Assembly: GCA_036365455.1 (NCBI GenBank)
Contig: JAWQUS010000007.1
Location: 18,988,001-19,052,000, forward strand
DNA from: Macrosoma leucophasiata
Taxonomy: Eukaryota > Arthropoda > Insecta > Lepidoptera > Hedylidae
Direction of reading: 5' to 3'
DNA length: 64,000 nucleotides
The notes beneath the pieces were generated by a model. That model ran no database searches and was not told the DNA's origin. It saw only the letters and a program-made list of their open reading frames with translations. Position numbers and translations under genes: made by a program. This document shows, piece after piece, positions 57,700 to 64,000 of the stretch. Position 1 is the stretch's first letter. Every line of letters begins with the position of its first letter.

Positions 57700-58075
57700 T
57701 TTTATATTATTTCGCATTAACACATGCTTGTGAAATATATTTTATTTTAAAGAAAAATGTAAAGAAAAATTTGACTTCAGGCGAGACTCGAACTCGCGGC
57801 CTACTGGGAATCTAGTCCAGCCGCTCTTTCAATTGAGCTACTGAAGTCCTGCCCGATTTGTCAAATCTTTCCTTCACATTTATTGCATTGCTTTATGGTA
57901 GCAGCAGCGCCATCTATTGCCAACTATGCTAGTTAGGCAACCGATATAATAGACTTTGCAGTTTATTGAATTGGAAGAGCGGCTGGACTAGATTCCCAGT
58001 AGGCCGCGAGTTCAAGTCTCGCCTGAAGTCAAATTTTTCTTTCCATATTTCTTTAAAATAAAATAAATATAATAT
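57700..58075. repeat. tRNA-like fold-back element (family C), copy 2
   Basis: A 76-base minus-strand tRNA-like unit (57773-57848) is separated by about 120 bases from a forward partial unit (57967-58030). Both are flanked by inverted AT-rich arms (attttaaagaaaaatg / catatttctttaaaat). The outer left flank tttcgcattaacacatgctt matches the right flank of copy 1 at 45910. Confidence 0.82.
57773..57848 (-). repeat. tRNA-like unit with complete cloverleaf arms
   Basis: Reverse strand: an 8-bp acceptor-like stem (GACTTCAG/CTGAAGTC); D arm GCTC...GAGC; a 4-5 bp anticodon-like stem CTGG/CCAG; T arm GCGAG-TTCGAGT-CTCGC, fully paired. A box (gtagctcaattgaaagagcg) and B box (gagttcgagtctc) are both good. 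It sits inside a repeat and continues into a SINE-like tail, so I call it a SINE head and not a functional tRNA gene. Confidence 0.6.
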
Positions 58076-59439
58076 TAGTAACTGTTTTCTGAGACTTTAT
58101 CCGCTTCGTTTCTTTTTGGAACAAAAAGTAGCCTATACCTATGTCCTTTCATCAAGTTCAAGAGTTCAAACATGTGAAATACCATTTTATATGACTATTT
58201 GCTCAGCGGTTTGATCTAAAAAAAAACATAAGCGTAACATGAAGATGATGACAGAAAGAACAACTTTCATATATCAATACTAAATTATATTCGTACGTAC
58301 ATAAATATTTGAATTTCGTCCATGATGAAGTATAAAAAGTTTATTTATCGTTTAGAATTATGAGACCAGTTTGTAAAGCAATAATTTTGTTCATGTAGAG
58401 GCTATAGTAATTACAAAATTGAAAAACACCTAATGTCTCTTTTCGGTTTATAAAACTATCAGTAGATACCACAAATGCTAGGCTAGAAGAGCAATCTCTT
58501 AAAAAAGTTGAGAAAAAAAAATAAATAAAATAAAAAACTACTAGGACCTATTGAGAATTCACTGGCCCCGTCCGTTATTTTTGTAATTAGCTCGCATAGG
58601 AATGTTTTTGTGTAAAATACAATGTAACATTAATACCTATTAGTAGGTACCTACACACTTTTTAAAATAAATGTTTTAATTTATATTCACTTAATAGAAT
58701 TCAATTTAATTACGCCTGGTGTGTAGTAATTTGTATTCAAACTTCTATCTAATAAATCTATACTAGCTTCCAACACCAAATACAGAAAGTATAAGATTAC
58801 AAGCCGGAGGCAGCCGGACCGGTGCCTTAGCAGTGAAATAAATAAAATCCCAACATTTTACTCAGAATATATTAAACGTTAGAATTTCCTTCCTGTCCAA
58901 TAAAAACGGCGGCCAGTATCGTATCTCGGAGGAAGCGCGGCGGGTCATAATAAGTCTAAGGAATAAAATAATTTCCAAGTGAAATATACACACTAATGTG
59001 ACTAATATTATAATATCTTGCGTTCAGGACATCTACTCTAGCAACGCTGGAAGATTTAGGTGCGGTTCGATATTGGTTATGCAAAAGCTGGCCAAGCATT
59101 TCGAAATTAATTTAAACCAATTTTAATAGGGAAATTGATCCGTTTGAAACACAGTTGGTTAGTAATTACGAGTTCAATATATCTTAATAAAAAAAATACA
59201 CTAGGGACTTCATATTACCCTTTATTATATTTTTGATTGTCAGATTAAAAAGCAGACACAAATCAGCTTGTCTCTATGTTAAAACCAGGCTGTGAAATCT
59301 TGAAATCTTATACTGTGTTATTTTAAACACTAATTCATTAACTGGATTAGATTTTTATACAATATGTAAAATTGTGTAAATGTGTATAAATATGTATAAA
59401 ATTTATCATGACGCTCTTTGCAAACGTTTTCAAAACAAA
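58076..59439. other. AT-rich non-coding DNA
   Basis: GC-richer patch at 58795-58960 (aacggcggccagtatcgtat). No exon recognised. Confidence 0.35.
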
Positions 59440-59640
59440 TGGCTCAGTGTGGCATAAGACATGCGCGCGCGCAGCAGCACGGCCGGCTCGTAAAGGCCGG
59501 ACCACACGCGGGTGGAGGTGTGAAGGCAGCGGGCGCGCCCCGGGGGCTCCGCATAACTCACGAGCAGCGGGGCGCCGGCCATTCATGCCTACCTGGACGC
59601 GGCTCCTGGACCATACGTAGACACACTGTCTGCTAGACTC
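59440..59640. other. CpG-rich island, possible promoter or exon
   Basis: By far the most GC-rich 150 bases of the window. On the minus strand one frame reads MAGAPLLVSYAEPPGRARCL and continues open for 50 codons. Another frame has ATGAATGGCCGGCGCCCCGC followed by a consensus GTGAGT donor. The right edge (ctcctggaccatacgtagac) is repeated at 59830, so part of it belongs to a repeat. No product can be named. Confidence 0.3.
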
Positions 59641-59884
59641 TGCGAGTTATCTGAGCCCTACCCGGGTTTTTAAACTGGGTTCCCGAGAAACCGACGTAAA
59701 TAATGGCAAGCTCTATACAAATGAACGCAATCGCTGCATCGTAACTGCCTAGAGATTATAATAATCGTTATAAACCTCAAAATTCAGTATTAAGCAGACT
59801 ATTACATTCACGTCTACCTAGCCTCGGCTCCTGGACCATACGTAGACACACTATCTGCTAGACTTTGGAAGTTATCGGAGATAA

Positions 59885-60138
59885 CGATGTGAAATCCTTT
59901 ATCACTGGTTCTATTGGGACTCTATTTTCTGGAAGTTTCCTAGTACCTTAGGGTGCGAGCCTATTGTCATCTCTGGGCACATAAGCAATATGTGCCCAGA
60001 GATGACAATAGGCTCGCAACCTGTTATATAGGCCAAAACTTAACCGGAGACACGAAGGTGTTTGCGTGCATCTCTTCTTGAATGCATGTATTTACCTCTG
60101 CCATCCCATTCGGGCATTACAGGTGTGAAGTTACGTTT
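59885..60138 (+). mobile_element. tRNA-derived SINE (family B), head-less copy with internal hairpin
   Basis: Body from ctttatcactggttctattg to the tail cattacaggtgtgaagttac. The head with the A and B boxes is missing. The segment expected as 'gagtttagtaatgtgcccag' is replaced at its left by an inverted copy of the sequence that follows. Confidence 0.75.
59955..60017. repeat. Perfect 28-bp hairpin inside the SINE
   Basis: Arms 59955-59982 and 59990-60017 are exact inverted repeats (gcgagcctattgtcatctct...) with a 7-base loop aagcaat. Confidence 0.92.
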
Positions 60139-60170
60139 CAGTTCTCGCGAAAACGGCGTAAATAAAATGA

Positions 60171-60496
60171 AAAGTTACTTCACGCCTGTAATCTCCGAAG
60201 GGGTAGGCAGAGGCAAATGCATGCATTCAAGCATACATGCAAACACCCACGATTCGCCGGTTACGTTTTTGGCCCATCTAAAAGGTGGCGAGCCTGTTGC
60301 CATCTCTGGGCACATTACTAAACTCCGAGGTACTGGGAAACTTTCAGAATATGGAAAAATTCCAATAGAACCAGAGATAAAGGATTTTAAACCTTTATCT
60401 TTGATAGACTGACAGATTGCCCGACCCGGGAACGGGAACCCAGGACCTCCAGCGTAGTAGTAGTAGCCTGCTACCACTAGGCTACTGAGGCAGTTA
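60171..60496 (-). mobile_element. tRNA-derived SINE (family B), near-full minus copy
   Basis: Head in reverse at the right end: ctgcctcagtagcctagtgg, cctgggttcccgttcccggg; body ctttatctctggttctattg; tail gcctgtaatctccgaaggg reversed. It lies tail-to-tail with the copy at 59885. Confidence 0.82.
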
Positions 60497-60551
60497 AATG
60501 TAAGCTTAACGTAAATGAACAACGTCCCCGCATTACATTTACAATCAATTT

Positions 60552-60840
60552 TACTGGTAGTAGAGTTCCAATAAAGGGCCTCGAGGGCGTAAGTACCACC
60601 GCATTACCTAATTTTTGGACCGCCGAATAGTAGTGATCAGCACTATCATGTTCTGGTTAGATGGTAATGTATGGCTACGTATTAAATATAACAGAAACAT
60701 CACAACTAAGGTATTAGAGGTGGCAACGCATCTGTATTTTGATCTCTGGTTTATGTGTAATAGATGTCCATAGGCTGCAGTCATCATTTAACATCCATGT
60801 GGACTGCAAGCTTGTTTGCCACCTTTGTCACATAAAAAAA
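60552..60840 (+). mobile_element. SINE family A, full-length diverged copy
   Basis: actggtagtagagttccaat ... gcgtaagtaccaccgcatta ... cactatcatgttctggttag ... tccataggctgcagtcatca ... tttgtcacataaaaaaa. Confidence 0.78.
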
Positions 60841-61170
60841 TAACTCCGATAAATGCTTTTAGAGATTTTGATAATCGTGACAAATTAATGTTTGAAATAA
60901 ATACTTCTAAATATTTACTCATACGGCTTTAAATATAATTAGAAGGAGAATTGGTCTATACGATGTTTTGTGTTCGTTTTGTCTAAAAGTCAGATCCGAA
61001 CAAGTTCAATGGCTTCATATTATTCCGACGGATTCGATATTTTGTTCGCATCCCACGCACTTGGAAATTATTAAAACAATATTGAAAATTATTCTTTCCA
61101 TCGCTCATGTTTGTTTTACATATTTTACTAACAGCTAGACCTGGCTTTGCATTAGTGTATATTTATAATG
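60841..61170. other. AT-rich non-coding DNA
   Basis: No feature seen. Confidence 0.4.
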
Positions 61171-61260
61171 AGACATCATTTTTAACCGACTTCGAAAAAA
61201 GGAGGAGGTTCTCAATTCATCCGGATCTTTTTTTTTAATATCATCAACGGTGATACCTTT
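61171..61260 (+). repeat. Repeat fragment with 'accgacttcgaaaaaaggag'
   Basis: The phrase aaccgacttcgaaaaaaggaggaggttctc followed by a T run is, from memory, a frequent dispersed lepidopteran repeat. The family is not named here and the limits are uncertain. Confidence 0.4.
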
Positions 61261-63777
61261 TCCACGAAAAATAAACTTAGTTCTTCAAACGGCTTTTTAT
61301 AGGAACTTGATTTTCGATGTTTAACGGTTATAACATTATAAGTTAGTTAGAAATTTACAACTTAACTGAAGACAATTGGCTAAGAAATCTGAATGTAGAC
61401 TTATTATTATAATTCGCCTATTCTACAGACTGCCATACGATTAAATAAATCATATAAGTAGAGAGAGCCGCAGTTTTACATTTTCAGGGATTTCAGAACT
61501 CATTTTTTGTACCTATTTAACGCGAATAAACGGGCCTCCCCCCAAAAAGGGGAGAGACTCGTACCCAGCAGAGGGAGGTATAATGGGTTACCATTATTAT
61601 TATTATGTCTCTCGTTAGCACGGAGTCCAATTTGAACCTCGGACCTTTGTCAGGCTTTAACATTGGTTGAAGTGATGTACACGATGCATTCTAGTACAAA
61701 AACTCATTAAAAAAGCCAGGCCAATGGTAAGTCGGACTCACCCATGAGAGGTGGTTCCGTGGTAGCAAATTTTGATTGATCGAGAGTTGACAGACAGACA
61801 TACAGACAGGACGAATTTATAAGGGTACAATTTTTGCCATTTGTCACTTACTTACATGCACATTTTTAGACGTTTGAAGACAAAATTAGCATGTACGTTA
61901 TAAGGTAAAGTAGTAGAAGATAGGTTTAAGGTTTAAGGCTTAAAGACATTTATTTCCTCATAAAGATTTACAATCACTTACATGAGAAAAAGTTGTACAG
62001 TATAAACGTTTTGATGGGCTATTTAAAATTATCCTATTACAATCACAAATCACATCACATCACACCACAGAACGTAAAGTAACAATTATATTTGTGAACA
62101 ATTATGAACTGATGTAGGTAGTTCTAGATAACACTGAACTCGGCTTGCACTTAACGTCGTTAGTTACGTAACGAACTCACTAATTACACCGATATAGATA
62201 GTACAGAATAAAGGTTATCAGATTAGATATAAACTTCAATCAGATCATTGAGGTATTTTCTCATCTTCTCTCAAATTAGTGCTAAAAGAATATTGAAACA
62301 TACGAAGGCAATATTCGATACATGTTCGTCTAGGAACACATCATCTGTATTACATACACAAATAGCCTACGCGGATAATATTTTTTGCGCAATCTGTGCT
62401 CAGGCATACAATCATGTACCATTGTTTATTTAATTATAACCTGTCTTCGCAATGTAATATTGAGCATGAATAATGAACAGTTATTCCCTGTTATGCCAAC
62501 GCTTAACTCATCTCAAAAATCACGGTAATTCGTTTCTCTCAAACCAATTCAACATATTGCATCGTTCCGCAACTCACGAAAGTGAGTAAAACTATTAAAA
62601 CTGCTTTTTAGCGTAATCACTCACGTATTAACATCGTTTAAAAACCAGGTATTATCATAATGAGGAATAACCAATTGCACGAAGCGCACGTCAAATCATA
62701 TTAACTCGTGTAAAGCCACGGTTGAGATGTATTTCTCGGAGTTAAGTCGAAATTGCTCGTGTTTCGAGCGATGGGCTTCGATATATTAGTGGCCAAATGG
62801 TGCGGTGGATTCGTGAAAGAAATCAAATTACAATAACGACGCACGCTAGCCGACTACCGATATTTAAATAACGGGTTGCGTCTAATTTGTTACAGGTAAA
62901 TTGTGGGATGCCTCGCGCGTGGTCGCCTTACTGGCGTATCATTAGACTGTACTACCGAAGAATGACTGTTTGGCCGAGTTTGTTCAATGATTGTTATTAT
63001 ATGAATTAGTGTTCCGGTCGACTAGGATTGTTCAGTTAATCTTACCATTTTTTATTCAAGAATTTTCATTTTGTACAAATAATGGCAGGTTTAATATTAA
63101 CCATTAAAAACAAACGGTTGAATTCAATAATTCAGGATTCAAATAGGTAATAATCATCATGGAGTTATAGTTTGTTGTTAAGTGTAGCCTCTTCGTAATG
63201 TGAATAAGGCGTACTGTACAAACCATTTCAAGCTATCATACGACAATCCTTTCATGTAATGTTTCATACATTTTAATTAATTCTTTCTTAATTATACGAA
63301 ATATAAATAATAGTTTGAATCCTAAGAAACAGAAAAGCGCTTTTCATTCAAAATTAAATCAATATCTTGTTCAGCTAGAACAATTTTCAGAATACAGAAA
63401 TTTACAACTTAACTGAAGGTCTACCATCAGTAATATACATTTAATAGCTTATTTTGAAGTCAGTTATAGTGTATGTACGCACAGAGTGACTTTTTGTTGT
63501 TTATTGTGGTTGTAGGTACCTATATGTTTTTTAAATAAAAATCTAACCACTTTTTTATCCCGATTTTCTTCTGGTAAATGAAAACCGAACTACAAAAAAA
63601 ACCAACTCACGCGTTCAATTCGTAAACACATTATTGTAAATCATTAGTGAGTGTCCCGTTAACCGAGTAGGTACCTATCGAAGGTGCGTCCGGAAGCGCG
63701 GCAGTTTGTGGAGCTGGGGCCTTATTCTCATATCATAATAGTCGTCCAACGACATCGCACGTAAATCTATGCACCTT
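61261..63777. other. Long non-coding stretch, mostly unique
   Basis: 61540-61620 (gtacccagcagagggaggta plus tattattattatt) looks like a LINE tail. 61780-61830 has a gacagacagac microsatellite. 62580-62960 is less AT-rich and non-repetitive. No gene is supported, and the open frame at 62248-62433 has no protein pattern. Confidence 0.35.
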
Positions 63778-63850
63778 TATTGGTGGTAGAACTTCAGTGA
63801 CGCAGCTCGAGAGCACAACAGCATTACTAAATCGACGGGTCGCAAAATGA
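63778..63850 (+). mobile_element. SINE family A, head fragment
   Basis: attggtggtagaacttcagt gacgcagctcgagagc, then breaks down before a (ta)n stretch at 63855-63877. Confidence 0.55.
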
Positions 63851-63884
63851 TATATTTAAATATATATATATATATAATATCATC

Positions 63885-64000
63885 ATCATTTCGGCCAAAA
63901 AACGTTCACTGTTGGACAAAGGCCTCCCCAAGATTGCTACAATGAACGGTCCTCGGCCGTCCTCATAAAGCGATTACCCGCGACCTTCAAGAGGTCGTCG
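63885..64000 (-). mobile_element. RTE-type LINE 3' end, runs off the window
   Basis: In reverse it encodes DDLLKVAGNRFMRTAEDRSL and then the QSWGGLCPTV-type end, with the atgatgatgatat tail at 63880. The rest of the element would lie to the right of the window. Confidence 0.75.

Noticed and set aside
57773..57848. Functional tRNA gene
   Set aside because: The cloverleaf is good, but it is embedded in a repeated fold-back element, continues into a common tail and has copies at 45680 and 57967; no normal anticodon arm could be settled and no pol III terminator follows at once.
60062..60412. 116-residue open frame as a host gene
   Set aside because: It lies across two SINE B copies; the shared words with 43286-43598 show it is repeat sequence.
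61171..61260. Coding exon in the desert
   Set aside because: The stretch is a common dispersed repeat phrase followed by a T run.

Overview
This is an AT-rich animal nuclear sequence, almost certainly from a moth or butterfly. The basis is split genes with consensus GT-AG introns, non-autonomous Helitrons with A|TC...CTAG|T ends, RTE- and Jockey-type LINE relics, several SINE families, a mariner element, and frequent palindromic taggtaccta motifs in non-coding DNA. No prokaryotic or viral genes were seen.

Left third (about 1-25 kb), genes close together: the tail of an unidentified upstream gene (3-74, +); a broken SWIM zinc-finger/YqaJ-type gene relic (about 690-1563, -); the proteasome lid subunit Rpn8 (2177-5450, +, 2 exons, 329 aa); a class VII unconventional myosin (5840-18546, +, 11 coding exons, 2106 aa), probably the diverged Myo28B1/Myosin-VIIb type rather than crinkled/Myo7a; and shutdown, an FKBP6-like piRNA-pathway co-chaperone (21997-24420, +, 3 exons, 412 aa). 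It is followed convergently by prohibitin-1 (24814-29165, -, 4 coding exons, 274 aa).

Middle (29-38 kb): repeat-rich DNA followed by a small four-transmembrane-segment protein of unknown function (34556-37886, +, 4 exons, 170 aa). A Helitron fills much of its intron 1 and a nearly intact mariner fills most of its intron 2. Each element stops about 30 bp before a splice acceptor.

Right part (38-64 kb): no gene I can name. It is a gene-poor stretch of SINEs, MITEs, Helitron and LINE fragments separated by non-repetitive sequence with some GC-richer islands. One island holds a possible first coding exon (42814-42846) and another is a CpG-rich block (59440-59640). Either could belong to a gene with long introns that extends outside the window.

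The genes do not form an operon-like system. Rpn8 (protein degradation), prohibitin (mitochondrial inner membrane), shutdown (transposon silencing in the germ line) and the myosin (actin motor) are ordinary conserved neighbours. The most unusual content is structural: tRNA-like fold-back elements, three perfect hairpins (one clearly a snap-back inside a SINE), a cluster of TATCGATA palindromes in a prohibitin intron, and mobile elements lying right against splice sites. I found no convincing new multi-gene system.
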